Origin: Mixophyes australis
Taxonomy: Eukaryota; Chordata; Amphibia; Anura; Limnodynastidae
Assembly: GCA_036250195.1 (NCBI GenBank)
Contig: JAVHZZ010000008.1
Coordinates: 16,001,434-16,065,433 of the forward strand
Direction: 5' to 3'
Length of the DNA stretch: 64,000 nucleotides
Shown piece after piece: positions 10,076 to 22,901 of this stretch (the stretch's first letter is position 1; each line of letters opens with the position of its first letter). Position numbers and translations under genes: made by a program. A model generated the notes under the pieces. That model did not search any database. It was not told where the DNA came from and worked only from the letters and a program-made list of their open reading frames with translations.

Positions 10076-10505
10076 GGTTTTGTTTTGTAGGTGTCCTCAG
10101 CGTCGGATTTATCAGCACGTTGGATTTATCAGCATCGGCAACGCTACCCCACCTGTAACTATATGGTGGAGATTCCTATAAATCCAGCCTGTCCGCTTAA
10201 TGTAGTAACGTCAAAAGAGATGGATCTCCCCAACTTGTAGTTTGGGGGACTGTCATAATATGTTAATATTTTGTTAATACAATAAAGCTCCAGATAGTAA
10301 GTTAATAAAATAATTTTGTACATTATATGCACCCTGTTTTTCTGTGTCTCCTAGTTGACTTGTCTATAATAATTGGGGGCAGTCAGAAATGTTAATGTCC
10401 AAATTTCCTCTTGTTTTTTTATATAGCTGGGACTGAAATGTCAATCACAACCTCACAATGGCAAAAAATCTTGTGTACCAGTTTACACGATGCAATAGAA
10501 ATACT

Positions 10506-11190
10506 GGGCCTGATTCATGTTCAAACATAAGTCCATCTGCATGGTGTATCTGGCATAAAACAGCTCTAGGCATGCTCAGAACCAGACCTTACGCTAATCA
10601 ACGCAATTGTATGCAATTCATTTCTGAGCGCAAATAATACTTACAACTGTATACGACTGGAAGGGCGGAACGGGGGAGGGAGGGTGAACGCAGGCAACAG
10701 TCAGGGTGTGCCAACGCAGATGCAGCCAATTCAAGTCCTGGGTTTCTCTAAAGTACGTATTTTTTAGCTGTATCATTTGCACCTGCGACAGGGCATTGTC
10801 TGTGTATTAAAAACTACACGTATGCCACTAGATAGCAAAGAACATGTGTATGCAAGTAAGAGAGATATTGAGAACGGAGTGTATGTAAACATATTTTATT
10901 GATAATAATAGTATTAATTGCTATTAATTTCTTTTATAGAATATTTTTTTTTCCATGCGTTGATAGAACTTTATATTGCACAAATGCATGTGTGTATCCT
11001 GCACTCTGATCTGTCTATTAACATACAGAAAGTAATATTTAGACAGAGCACACTCGTATACCCAGATTCAAATTGAAACCTATATTGAGATACGCTTGGG
11101 TTTGAATATGGTCGGAACTACGCTCAAGTTCCGAGCTCGTTTTTTAAAGGCAATTTGCATGCAGCTTGTGCCTGAGCAGGAATCAGGCCC
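10506..11190. mobile_element. MITE of the GGGCCTGATTC family
   Basis: It starts GGGCCTGATTCATG and ends GAATCAGGCCC. Internal blocks (a TTCCCGTT-type GC-rich segment and a TGCATCTGCGTTGG segment, minus strand) correspond to the copies at 43.3 and 54.9 kb. The 3-bp flanks are ACT and ATT, so a target duplication is not clear here. Confidence 0.65.
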
Positions 11191-11412
11191 ATTAAGAGAG
11201 ACAATGACAGACAGATCTGTTCTTACACTCTCAATCTCTTCATCCCCTTCCCTGGGTCTGCATGATGTACTTACACAGTGAGATAAGATAAGACATTCAC
11301 TGCTATTTCTGTCTCTATAAGTCAGCAAGTCATTAATTGCAGTAACTATATGAGGGACAGATATTCACTTCTCAGCTCCCTGAAAACGCTGCAGTGGCTG
11401 CTACATCTACAT

Positions 11413-11413
11413 C

Positions 11414-11446
<33 letters not shown>

Positions 11447-12075
11447 CTTTATTTATAGGGCGCCACAAGATTTCCGCAGCGTTGTACAGAAAACAGGCAG
11501 TGGCCATACAGGATAAAACAGTACAGATCAATAACTAAAATAACTAAAAATACCAGTACTTCAATAGCTCCAAACGTAGCTTGCTCAGTGGAGTTGAAGG
11601 AGAAGACTAGGTATAGAGACAGTCCCATAGATTGTAAGCTTGCGAGCAGCGGCCTTCTCACCTCTTTGTCTGTTTTACCCAGTTTGTTTATTAGCTTACT
11701 GTGTTTGTCCCCAATTGTAAAGCGCTACGGAATATGTTGGCACTATATAAATAAATGATGATGATGATGATGAGGGAAGAGGGCCCTGCTCGTAAAAGCT
11801 TACAACCTAAAGGGAGGGCAAACAGACAGGAGGCACAATGGGGAGTCAGAGGGGAGAGGAGCGAGTAGCAGGACAGGGGAATAGAGTGGAGGAGATCAAC
11901 CATGGAGAGAAGGTTAGATGGATGGCTGATAGCCTCTGAGAAGCAGATGAGCTTTAAGTGCCCGTTTGAAGGTGCACAAATTAGGGGGACAGTCGGATGG
12001 AGCGTGGGAGGTCGTTCCAGTGGAGGGGGGCAGCCCGGCAAAAATCTTGGATTCTGGATAAACTCATTGCAAAAT
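11413..12075. mobile_element. Dispersed repeat E with a nested SINE-like insertion
   Basis: The left edge is an (ATT)n run followed by CTTTATTTATAGGGCGCC and CGCAGCGTTGTACAGAAAA. The right part reads GGGCCCTGCTCGTAAAAGC, TTACAACCTAAAGGGAGGG and TTTAAGTGCCCGTTTGAAGG. Matching fragments occur at 29.3 kb and 46.2 kb. A block from about 11620 to 11775 (ATTGTAAGCTTGCGAGCAG ... ATAAATAAATGATGATGATG) is a SINE-type 3' end inserted into it. Confidence 0.6.
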
Positions 12076-12109
12076 CTGGCTGCATACACCAAGAGCTCCC
12101 CTCAGCTCC

Positions 12110-13018
12110 GCTGACGGTTTTAGATACTCCTTCCAGATGATTGACAGTCCTAAGTGTTTAGCTGAAGTTTCTGAGGGAGGGGGTATATTAATTACTAGTA
12201 AACATCATGTTTAATAAATGTGCTTAGGACAGTGGTACAAACCCTTTACTAGACACCAATTTACATATTTATTTTTTTAACACTCAATCCTTATACACTA
12301 CTTGCTTATTTTAGACTGTAACGTGTTTAATGTGTAGGTTTGAAATATGATTAGTTCTACGAGTAACATTATACATAAGATTCTACCACTGCTTAATTTT
12401 AATATGTAAATTATGGGTTGGATGGTGTGTTCTGTTTTAAAGAATGTTTGTAAAAGAAGAACTTTTGATATTTGCCCAAGTCAGTAGAACACAAAATAAA
12501 GTCTTCACTTTCTTTTTAGATCAGTTTTTATTTGGTCATTGATAAAACTATGTCGCCTGTTCAACACTCTGCATAAAGATGGGATTATATTTTTATAAAA
12601 GTCATACATATGATTGCACAGGCTTTTAGCTTCTGCAACTCTGATTACAGTTTTGAAAAGGTCACGATAATTACGGATAAGAGGACCAAATTATTTGGCA
12701 TTTGAAAAATAATCCTACTTTAAAGAGAAAAAAAGAAAAAATATCCACACACTTTCACCATAGTCTATTCATGGGGTCTAATCAGGGGAAGCTGGGAACA
12801 GTCAAATAAACAAATCTCATCATAAACTATAACCCTAGTTTTACAACTAAACACAAAGTAATCATAATATAATGCAATAAGCAAACAGAAGTAAAAATAA
12901 TAGTAATTTGAAATGAAAGGTTGGTTCAATTTAAAAATATTTGTTTTTTGTTCTTATTTTAAATCCTTGTTCTAATATCACAAATGGGATCCCTACTGAA
13001 CTGAAGGATATAATACCA
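12110..13018. other. No recognisable feature
   Basis: AT-rich sequence without a clear repeat or gene. Confidence 0.5.
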
Positions 13019-13019
13019 C

Positions 13020-13188
13020 TGTCAGTGGGCAGAGGGGCATCCACCCCCTCCTTGGCATGGCCCAATAGTGGGCTTTCTTGGGCTGGGTCACTGGAACACC
13101 TGAATTTATTTTCCTTTAACATGTTCCTAATAGGCAGCTGAGTTGAATCTTGCCCCACGGGCTAAAATTCACCAGCCCTCCCCTGACC
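13020..13188. mobile_element. MITE of the CCAGGGG family, diverged copy
   Basis: The blocks CCCAATAGTGGGCTTTCTTG, GGGCTGGGTCACTGG, TTTAACATGTTCCTAATAGG, GGGCTAAAATTCACCAGCCC and TCCCCTG occur in the same order in the copies at 35968-36147 and 52185-52353. The left end is degenerate. Confidence 0.7.
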
Positions 13189-13189
13189 A

Positions 13190-13945
13190 CTGCATTTAGG
13201 AAATGTGATAAACTTCTTTGAAAATATGTGTTTCCTGGGCACTCTTAAATGTTCAGATTACTTGTTTGTCTCAATGTCCGATCTAGTCCAATCTAGAGCA
13301 ATTTTACTCAAACCCAATATTTGAGTATCCCAAACATGTCATGTTTTTATTATCTCCTGCTGTGTTGGGGTTCTTGAGAACCAGAGTTGACTATCACTGT
13401 TCTAGAATGTTCTAGAATGCCATGAGACCACATCTTTTCAGAGAAGCTTATCATACTTCCTAAATCCCTTTTTAATGCAGCATTCATGTTGGGGTTTCAC
13501 TTATGCGTCAGTAATATCGATGGTTCCTAGTGAATTGATAGACTGCAATCTCCTTAATATTGATTCAGTTAGCAAAGTGGCTGTCTTCGCAAAGGGCAAT
13601 TTCTAAAAGTGTAAAACATATGTCTCTGGCAGCTAGTGATGACACCTGATCAGCATTTTACTAGCCTGGCTGGTAAAAACGTAACTGGGCACCATTTTTA
13701 GTAATAGGGCAGACACTTTAAAAAGAAGTAAGGTCGGTACATTGCCCAGGAATAGGTGACAGCCATACCTACAGGTTATATGCCATTTGCTCCTATTTTT
13801 GCAAGAATGTAATCCTGTCTATGGTGACAAGCTTGAATTTGCAGGCCAAGGCTTCTGGGAGGGGGAATAATTTTGCATCTTCTGATAGGAGGAGCTGGTC
13901 GGATCAGGGTGTTCCTAGATAAGTATGGGCTAGACACAAGGGGGT
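13190..13945. other. No recognisable feature
   Basis: No repeat family or coding motif recognised. Confidence 0.45.
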
Positions 13946-14655
13946 ACCTGCTGCGTGGCAAGAAGCCCATGTTCAGTATATCCCATATTACATATGTTAC
14001 CAGCTGCGTGGCAATATACATGCCCATATATGTATACAAAACAAAAAAAGACAGTTGTCAGCGCTTATCGTTTACACTGCATATCTGAGTGTATCTAGCA
14101 AAATGAAAACTTGAGGTATTAGTTCATATTTTTATCAAAACATTTAAGCCTGCATCCCAGCATCAAGGACACCTCACTATATGCAGGTCCTACACTGACC
14201 TATATGCTTTAAGCAAGCCAGCCCTTGCTAGATGTAAACCCCTATACCTGGGAGGTGACTGCATTTGATTTTAACTCTATTTAATGGTGTTTTCATTTTG
14301 CTAGATACACACAGCTTTTCTCTGGTTTTGTTACAAAATATTGCCTTATTGTCATAGCAGCTGTCCATCAAGCCTATTTAAGGCACATTTGGGCGTGGCT
14401 CACAAGCCAGCCATTGCTATATGTAAACCCCTATACCTGGGAGGTGAGTGCATCTAATTTTAACTGCATTTAATGGTGTTTAAAGCATATAGGTCAGTGT
14501 AGGACCTGCATATAATAAGGTGACATTGATGCTGGGATGCAGGCTTAAATATTTTGATCAAAATATGAACTAATATATCATGTTTTCATTTTGCTATATA
14601 CACACAGATATGCAGTGTAAAGGATAAGCACTGACAATTGTCTTGTATACAAGAG
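13946..14655. mobile_element. Repeat A, one inverted and two direct copies
   Basis: From about 13946 to 14212 the blocks of the 2.4-2.9 kb element run inverted (GCGTGGCAATATACATGCCC, GACAGTTGTCAGCGC, TTTAAGCCTGCATCCCAGC, TGACCTATATGCTTTAAGC). They switch at AGCAAGCCAGCCCTTGC to direct orientation (CCCTATACCTGGGAGGTGA, to about 14330). A longer direct copy follows from about 14402 to 14650, ending GCACTGACAATTGTC. The head-to-head arrangement suggests repeated insertion or a rearranged dimer. Confidence 0.7.
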
Positions 14656-15845
14656 GGCACCTATTTGCGCACTCATATGCAAAAACAACATTTTGTTTTC
14701 TGGGACAAGATTATCTTAGTGAGAGTGTAAGGATAAAGGAGATGCATCAAGGCAGGTGCATTTAGTTTAGCAGTGTGCTGCAAAGTATTTTTCACCCTAA
14801 AAGGACTTTCCACCATGTACATTCCCTTTTTGTCCTGCAAAACTGGAAAGCGAGCAGAATAGTTTAGGCAAACAGAAAAACTCTGCCCACTGAACAGTTT
14901 TGCACTCACTTCTATGACCTTTTACTTTGTGTAGGCAACAGCTCTTCTGTAGCATGCACATACTATAGATAGAAATAAATGACTCAGACCAGAATAATAT
15001 TAGTAATGCATGCTGTGTGAATCTCAGAAAATTAACAAACATTATTACCAGAATGGATACTGTTCAGTAAGCGACAAATAAGAATAGTCACATTAACTTC
15101 AGTGTAATCAAATTAAATAAGGCTTGTGATAAAGTTGGAAATTCTGCCATTGTGACTCTTGAACTTCAAAGACAGAAAGTTTAGTTTATTAACTGCATAA
15201 TAATATGCGAATAGGCAACTTATTATTTTTGAGCAAATGTATTTGCAATCCTAGTGCATACAGTAAATATTCTCTGTAAAGTGTTACGTAATATGTAGGC
15301 ACTATGTAAGTAACTGTTAACAATAATACATTACTATGGTACATAGGTGCACACCCACTTACCTGTACCAAGATGAGCCCCCATGTGTACATGGGAGAAC
15401 GATGCATGGGAGAACGACGCCAGCAAAGAATAGAACCCTGCGGATACCAGGGTTCCGCAGGGAGAGTTCAGAACGATGCAGTTTACACATCAATTATTCC
15501 TTCCATTGTCAGCTCTATAAAAACATAAGACCTTCAGGGCTGGACTGACTGCAAGAATCCAACACCCATATTGGGCTCACTGACTTTCATTCTCAACCAT
15601 CAGAAATGTTGGACATCAAACAAGTACCCACCAAGGGCTACCTCTATTTTTGGAAAGTCTATTGTGACTGAATGTTTTTTTGTTTCCTCTTTTTCGCACC
15701 AGGTTAAACATGCAAAAACATGGACTTTATGTATTAATGTAGTTCCAAGGAGACTCTTCGTAAGTGGTCAGGGAACAGGGATAAATTACCCCAAATGGGG
15801 TAAAAATTAAATTCCTGGGGGTAATGCTGCCGATTCACATACTGT
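14656..15845. other. Mostly unrecognised; small SINE-like tail near 15270-15340
   Basis: The only recognisable piece is TGTAAAGTGTTACGTAATATG then GGCACTATGTAAGTAA, a diverged version of the SINE-type 3' end. The rest, including two open frames of 70-79 codons, shows no family motif. Confidence 0.4.
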
Positions 15846-15849
15846 CAGT

Positions 15850-16224
15850 TGGATTGTAGACCCCTTTATATGTGAAATTGCTGTTGTACCAGAAAAGCCT
15901 CAAGGGTTGGCAGAGGCACTTCTTGAGCTTTGATACAATAATGAAGCACGTATTGCATTTGAAAACAAAGCAGATCTGTCATATTTGTGGATGTCAACAG
16001 CTGCAAAGGCATTCATTGCTCATGAGGAGGCAGTCAAAAAGTTGATGCCTTTTGCAACAACCTACCTTTGCGAACAAAGATTTTCCACTCTAACGAACAT
16101 AAAAACAAAGCAGAGAAATCGATTGGACTCTGAAGACTGTATCCGAATTGCTCTGACATCAAAATGCCTCAATATTGATGCTCTCGTATCTAAAATGAAG
16201 CAGCTTAATTTCTCCAAAACCTGA
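15850..16224 (+). pseudogene. C-terminal fragment of a hAT transposase (ZBED/Buster-like)
   Basis: A frame running WIVDPF ... LWMSTAAKAF ... LMPFATTYLCEQRFSTLTNI ... KTKQRNRLDSEDCIRIAL ends in TGA at 16222. The block from TYLCEQ.FS to KT..RNRL is the hAT C-terminal dimerisation region, in the version found in vertebrate ZBED5/FAM200-like proteins and their parent transposons. The frame is broken by one TGA at 15931, after LLEL. N-terminal parts (BED finger, catalytic core) are not found upstream. Either a decayed transposon or a fragment of a domesticated relative; the isolated, 5'-missing state favours a dead transposon copy. Confidence 0.75.
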
Positions 16225-17930
16225 AGTTTTGAAGTGGAAGCTTTCAAAGAAATTTTGGATAGATTCAATAAAATTTTGTATTCCAATAATTAATAATATA
16301 TGATTTCCTTCCTTTCAAATCAAGGGGGAAATGTCGGCGTATCTAAATATATTTTGGGGTAAAAGGTGAAAAAGTTCCATGGCCCCTGCTCTACGTTCAC
16401 TCACTAAAGTGTGAACACCCTGATAAATGCCAACTCTCCACTTCTTGAACCTCTTGGCTGCTACACAATATCTCATTTTCTCACGGGGGCGCCCAGTGTG
16501 AGGCACTTTTCTGCACCTAAACTGCATTAAGCACAAAACTGTCATGTGTCTAGCTCCTCCCATCAGAAAAAAAATGTGTGTTGCATGCCTGCAGGCTCCG
16601 CCCCCTGAGCCATGCACAGTTGCAATAACACAAAACAACATCTACACTGCAGTGTTGCCACTGTCGCACTTTCATACATAACTATAAGCAAAGCACTTTT
16701 TTCCCTCATTGATGTTGTGAAGATTAATCCAAAACTATGGTGTCACAAAATGACCTAAACTAATGTCATTTCAATGTCTAAAATGGTCCCTTCTCTAAAA
16801 TAATAAGTTTAATTATTACAGTTATTACAGTTATAGGTAGGATATCTGAGAGAAGAGAATAAAACATTGCATTCCTATATTATGTCTGAATTTTTTAGAT
16901 TTTTATTAATTTAGCTGTTAAACTGTATAATATATAACGTCTTGTAAAATAAATACATTTAGAAACGAATAAACATACTGAGGAAGAAAAAGTTTATATT
17001 GATTTGTCTCTAATAAAAAAAAAAAGGTCTATAAAATTCTAGATTTATGCTGGATCAATTATGTACTTAGGACTGTAGAGTTGAATATTTTTCTAATTTT
17101 ACACAGAATCAGATATGTCTAATTTTAATTACATTCTAGCATCAGCGAAGCCATAAGTATTACACTTTGGTCTGCCTTACCAAACTGGCGTGTAGAGGGC
17201 GCTGTAGCTCTTTAAAGATTATAGTTTGTGCTTTTTCAGACATCTATACCTTTCCCTGTCTTTGTTTTTTTTTTGTTTTTTTTTCCCTTCGATTTCTCTC
17301 AACATCTCACTCTTGATCCCCCCTCTCCTCCCCATGTCTTTTGCCGTTGTGCCAGAAAAAAATTTAAATGTATCCCTTCAAGTGGAGATAATCAATGCAA
17401 ATCAGAGGTAGTGGATCCCATAGCTTGATTCTCAAAGAGGGCTTAGCTTTAGGAGGTCAATTGTGGAAGGGTTCTCCTCCTGTTACATTCTCCCTCATTG
17501 CAGTACAGCTCTGTGTACACAGTGACAGAAAGGATTCAATTCACTGCAATCTGTGGCTGGCTTCACTTAGAATGTTCTAAAGGACTTAAATTTCACCTAA
17601 ATTGCAAAGGTAGGTCATTACGGAAAAACGTTATACGCAGAATAATATGAAACTTTGTGTATTCTTATGTTTGGATTAATGGTTGAAATATAGAGTATGT
17701 ATGTGCGGTTTGACATTTTTTTATACACAGTCATTTTTACATTGACGTTCTATTTCAGTTTCAAGATGCTTTAGAACCCTGTTATCAACAACTTATAACC
17801 ACCGTCCGTCCTCTTCTACAACACGTCCTGGCGTATACAGCCGGAAAACTAACACAAAATTATAACTCGCCAATGGATCATCGTATAATTCAAGACATTT
17901 TCTATCAAGGCACAAAGGATTTGTGGGCAG
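16225..17930. other. No gene recognised; beginning may be 3' flank of the hAT copy
   Basis: Directly after the transposase stop comes AATAAAATTTTG, a possible polyadenylation signal. Further on I recognise nothing. Confidence 0.4.
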
Positions 17931-17934
17931 CACA

Positions 17935-18275
17935 GTGGCAAAGTGGTTAGCACTTCTGTCTCACAGCGCTTGGGTCATGAGTTCAATTCCCGACCATGGG
18001 CTTATCTGTGTGGAGTTTGTATGTTCTCCCTTTGTTTGCGTGGGTTTCCTCCTGGTGCTCCGGTTTCCTCCCACACTCCAAAAATAAACTAGTAGGTTAA
18101 TTGGCTGCTATCAAAAAATGACCCTAGTCTCTCTCTCTCTCTCTGTGTGTGTCTGTGTGTGTGTGTGTGTGTGTATGTTAAGGAATTTAGACTGTAAGCT
18201 TCAATGGGGCAGGTTCTCTGTACAGCGCTGCGGAATCAGCGGCGCTATATAAATAAATGGTGGTGATGATGATGG
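17935..18275 (+). mobile_element. SINE with tRNA-like promoter, full length
   Basis: It begins GGGCAGCACAGTGGCAAAGT with A-box-like and B-box-like (GAGTTCAATTCC) blocks. The body contains GTGTGGAGTTTGTATGTTC, CGTGGGTTTCCTCC and CCGGTTTCCTCCCACAC, an expanded (TC)n(TG)n run, then TACAGCGCTGCGGAATC and the tail ATATAAATAAATGG with GAT repeats. The GAT tail distinguishes it from A-tailed SINEs. Confidence 0.85.
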
Positions 18276-18796
18276 TATAGCGTTGGATGTTTAGGATAGT
18301 AACTGAAAAGATACAGAAATTTAATTTACACAGAAAATCAGGATTCTGGTTTATATGGGTATTTGTCTATCAAATAAAGAAAATAGAGATTTAGCAGTAG
18401 ATACAAATACATTAAAATCCAATAACCAAATTAATGTAAATAACATGTAAGCCTCCTCCTTGCAACACATATGCAAACCCTACTGATTGTTTCCTTTATT
18501 TTGCATTGCAGGTGAGAGACGAGCGGCTTCACAGCTACTGTTCACCATGAGAAATGTGTCCACAAAATTATTAAGTACAGTATAACGGAATAATAAAGAT
18601 TTTTAAAAGCAGCCTTGTGGGAAAACGAATGAAGATGGAGAAAAAAAAATGCTTAGAGCGTAAGATATGGCTCATTAGCAAAATTATAATAGAGGGCAAT
18701 GAGTGATGGTCTAATTAGACTACAGTTTTCCTCAATAAAAGTCCTGGTAAATGAAGGTATTAATCTTATCAGCATTACAGGAATATAGCATAAAGG

Positions 18797-18800
<4 letters not shown>
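18276..18800. other. No recognisable feature
   Basis: No coding or repeat motif seen. Confidence 0.5.

Positions 18801-18846
<46 letters not shown>
18801..18846. repeat. (AT)n microsatellite
   Basis: About 40 bases of uninterrupted AT dinucleotides, preceded by TATACAT. Confidence 0.9.
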
Positions 18847-18848
<2 letters not shown>

Positions 18849-19420
18849 TATCCATATATGTAAATACTCCTATTAGCTGTTGTAAGAAATTAATGTTTGT
18901 TTGTTTTTTGGGGCGGTTGGGGGTGGTTGCTTTCCTCCATTAGTGATTATATATTGCTTTCAAGTGCCGTGCTCTCTGTTCTTTTAAATATAAGTATCAA
19001 TCCCGATGTTTGCACCGCATTGATCAAAGACCTCTTTTTTCCCCAGCCGCAGTAATCATCTGATTGTTACTGAAATAGTTCAGCATCGTTTGAGAACCCA
19101 AATCCCTGACCCTGTGCTTCTCCCGAGCCCCGAGCCTGACCTGTCTACAGCAGGCAGTGATCTTCTCATTTTAATGCCATACAATCCATTGTATCTGGAA
19201 ATTAAGTCAAGACTGTAATCTCTAAAAACCAGAATTATTATTACATGCCACGTGTTTCTTATTATGATCTCCCCCATCTAACTGACTTGTCTCCTGTTTG
19301 AGAAAACGGAAAATATTTAGTTCAACTGGGGAAATCTTTCCAACATGTTAGCAGGGAAAGGCTTACACAAAAAAATATCAGAATTATTTTTGGATCTTGT
19401 GGCAAATATTTACTGGATCC
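18847..19420. other. No recognisable feature
   Basis: No motif recognised. Confidence 0.5.
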
Positions 19421-19423
19421 AGG

Positions 19424-20489
19424 CAGGGCCAGATCAACCAATAATCTGATCGTGCAGGGGGCGCGAGGGCGCCACAATTTCCTTTTTCCCTTTTGCTTTT
19501 CTTTTTAATCATGGCGGCCGGGCTGGAATCATTGGGACCACCCCTGGTCTAAAGGGGACGGCCCCGACTGTCACTATTACATGACAGGCAGTCTGGCAGC
19601 AAATCACTGTCAGGGCCTTCTAAGCTCTTAGCTACTTACAAGCAACTAGCAGCAATCGGATTTGCTACCAGGCTGTATGTCATATATAGCGATAACCATG
19701 AAGAATGCTGTGGCTGAAAGTCAGAAGGTAAGTGAGCTGTAACGTCTGGGGGGGTTGTTGTACTATTGCAAACAATAGCAATAGACAAAGGAAAGGGTGT
19801 ATGGTTTAAAGGGCCACTAGCAGCCAGAAGAGGGAACAAACTCTTTAATAAGGGGCCTTCGGTTCCAAAGAGGGGAACGTTTAAATGAGGCATTGTTTTT
19901 CTCTTGTGGGGGGGCAATGAAATGGCTGGGGGGATGTAAATTAAATGGTTAAGGGGGGTCGATGAAGCGGTTGTAGGGGGCAGAAGTAATGGCTTAAGGG
20001 GGCAGATGAAGGAGGCTGAGGCAGTGATGAAATTGGTGAGGGGGGTATTTAAAAAGTCAAGCAGCTTTGGGGGGGCATGATCTCTGTCTCGGTATTGTGT
20101 GGCGGTTGCGAGGATCTGTGGTCTCAGTGGTCACTAGAATGCTAGGTTCTAGTCAGATGGAGCTGGTAAATGTATGTATTTGATTATAGCTGCCAACAAT
20201 TTTCGTATATATCATTCTCTATATATAGCATTTGCAAAACACGACCCCAACTTTCTAGAAGCCATCTAGACAGGACATGGAGGACTAGTAAGGACTAGAG
20301 AGGACATCTGGTAGCTGCAAGAACAGATAAGAGAGAACGGCATAGTCTGTTTAAATTTATATGCTGGAGAACACTCCTGAATATTAATTTTCAGAAGTAT
20401 TCTTATATATAAGCCTATATGGGGACGGGGGGGGGTTGGTGCTACGACTGTACTAGCTTGGGGCGGCCGGAAGCCTTAATCAGGCCCTG
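19424..20489. mobile_element. Large non-autonomous hAT-like element
   Basis: The left end reads CAGGGCCAGATCAACCAATA and the right end GCCTTAATCAGGCCCTG; these match in inverted orientation and resemble the better-defined element at 37024-37397. The flanks ACTGGATCC and ACTGGACC suggest a slightly eroded target duplication. The interior is G-rich with no transposase motif. Confidence 0.55.
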
Positions 20490-21625
20490 ACTGGACCAGA
20501 AATGTTGAAGGTTTCTTAACTCTAAGGATTATATGCATGAACACCAAGAATGCCCTGTTAAGGCATCTGCCATGGGTCATGCTGACAGTTTTTCCAATGT
20601 TTGAAAACGTGGGATTTGTTGGACCCTTTGGTGAATGCATGCGCTATTTCAGCCTTGGGCAGCAGGAGGTCCGTGGGATGCCAGCTGCCTGCCAAGCCAT
20701 CGCCTGGTGCCCAGTTGCTCCCAATATAATCAGAACGGGGAGTGCCAACTTCCATGTCATGTGACCTCCTCTGTACAGTGCAGAGAGGTCACACGGCAGA
20801 TGCGGCCTCCAACTATTTGATGTTGCCTATCACTGCTGTATACGCTGGGCACTTGCTAAATTGGGGCGCTCTTTGGACGTGAAGCAACGCTCCGAGCAGT
20901 GAGGACCTGTACTTACAGAATGAGTTATTGCCCAAGGTTCAAATTATCCTTCAGAGTGTTCTTAGCACGTCGCAAGCAATGCACCATGGATGCCTTATTG
21001 TATTGAGTGCCTAAGATTAACTTTCTCTTTAGTACTAGGTGTCATATATTGAAGGGCTTGTTTGCAATCTGTTCAAAATAGAATAAGTTCTTCTACTGTC
21101 AGTCAAATATTTTGGGAAATATTTGCTGCAATAATGACACGCATTACCTCAAACTGTTTTAAAATGTTTCTCCAGTTATAAATTGCAACCACACCTACAA
21201 ATGTCCCTGAGTTTTGTGGATTCTTAATACATACCTGTCAGACTCTATTAAGTGTCTAGATTTAAAAAAAACAACTAAAAAAAATAGAAAATAGCATCAG
21301 CGAATCCTATTTTTACACACAGCTATAAAGCGAATAGTAAAATAGACAGCGAGTCACAGCTGGAAACATTTTAAGTCAGATAAAATCTGCCAAAATATAT
21401 TTTGATGCTCATATTATATTGTCATCAAACCTGAATGAACCTTAAGCACAAAATGTAGACATGGGCCAGTGGGATTATAATTTCGGTGGGGGATGTTTGA
21501 AAATTGCTTGAAAACAAGTGCATCAAAGCTCCTGTAGAGTTTAGAGTGGGATATTTAAGTAATACATAGACGCCAACATCCATGAAGTTCAACCTTTTCT
21601 TATTTGGTAAATACATTCATAATAT
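20490..21625. other. No recognisable feature
   Basis: Short open frames on both strands carry no family motif. Confidence 0.5.
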
Positions 21626-21627
21626 TT

Positions 21628-21970
21628 ATCATCATCATCATCATTTATTTATATAGCGCCACTGATTCCGCAGCGCTGTACAGAGAACTCATTCACATCA
21701 GTCCCTGCTCCATTGGAGCTTACAGTCTAAATTCCCTAACATACACACTCAGACAGAGACAGAGAGACTAGGGTCAATTTGATAGCAGCCAATTAATCTA
21801 CTAGTATGTTTTTTGGAGTGTGGGTGGAAACCGGAGCACCCGGAGGAAACCCAAGCAAACACAGGGAGAACATACAAACTCCTCACAGATAAGGCCATGG
21901 TCGGGAATTGAACTCATGACCCCAGTGCTGTGAGGCAGAAGCGCTAACCACTTAGCCAACCGTGCTGCCC
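21628..21970 (-). mobile_element. SINE with tRNA-like promoter, full length
   Basis: Complete copy on the minus strand: GAT-repeat tail (ATC run on the plus strand), ATAGCGCCACTGATTCCGC, CACTCCAAAA-type block, GAACTCATGACCCCAGTGC and the start at GGGCAGCACGG(T/C)TGGCTAAGTGG. Confidence 0.9.
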
Positions 21971-22191
21971 ATATTATCACCCTAATCCGGGTCCGGAGAG
22001 TAACCAACAGCGATTTCATGAAAATAAACCCAGTTATTTTATTCCAATAAGGATGTGTGTTTGCCAACGTTTATAGAAATTTTAGTCTTTTCTCATAATA
22101 ACATCTACACTGCACCAATGGGGAAGATTAGCCATTGACTGCAAGGTGGAGGAGGCTATTTTGATGAGTTAACATTAGGACGCAGTTAAAT

Positions 22192-22353
22192 GTGTGCCAT
22201 GATGTCATTAGTTCACTGTGTGCCATGATGATGTCATAAGTTTACTGTGTGCCGTGGTGAGGTCATTATGTCACTGTGTGCCTTGGTGATGTCATTGGGT
22301 CACTGTGTCCCTTGGTGATGTCATAAGTTCACTGTGTGCCGTAGTGATGTCAT
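22192..22353. repeat. About 29-bp minisatellite, six units
   Basis: TGTGTGCC(A/G)T... GATGTCAT(A/T)...(T/G)TCAC recurs six times with 26-29 base spacing and one or two changes per unit. Confidence 0.8.
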
Positions 22354-22890
22354 TCGTTTTCACAAATATTGGTTTGCCCCACAAAATGATTTGTCCCCAC
22401 TGTGAGTTGGTGACGGCTACACTTTAAAAAATGAGAAAGATCAGTTTTGTGGTTTCATGCACTGTTTTTCTTTTTAATTCTAAGTTCACAACTGTTCTAA
22501 GTACGTTGCTGATGTTTAATTATATCTTATTTCCACATACCTCAAATTTGTTGAGTCTCAAATGTCTCTTCTCACTTTGGACACAAGTCACCCTTGCCCA
22601 TCACTTCTTCATACTCCAGCTTTTATTTTAATCTATATATATTTGCATTCATTCTCTGAATCATAGATGATACATAACTCAGAGCATGTGACCTTTTCTG
22701 ATTCACAATTAAAACCACTTCTAAGTACTTATTTGCAAGGTAACCTTGCTTTTTTCAGAGTCACCTCTGACTTTCCAATTCATTATATATAATGTAAAAC
22801 TAAAGAAAACAGAAGCGCCACACAGTGTAGACGAATAATTAACACAATCAGCAGATTATAGTGCCATGCTAACTGCTACCAAAATGAAAA
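22354..22890. other. No recognisable feature
   Basis: AT-rich; no motif recognised. Confidence 0.5.
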
Positions 22891-22901
22891 ATATATTAGG
22901 C

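Noticed and set aside
11902..12114. Glycine-rich short gene near 12 kb
   Set aside because: The segment belongs to dispersed repeat E, copies of which occur at 29.3 and 46.2 kb without the frame.
17935..18010. tRNA gene at the SINE start (also at 21.97, 23.4, 42.18 kb)
   Set aside because: A-box and B-box-like motifs are present, but there is no cloverleaf with acceptor and anticodon stems, and the sequence continues into a SINE body.
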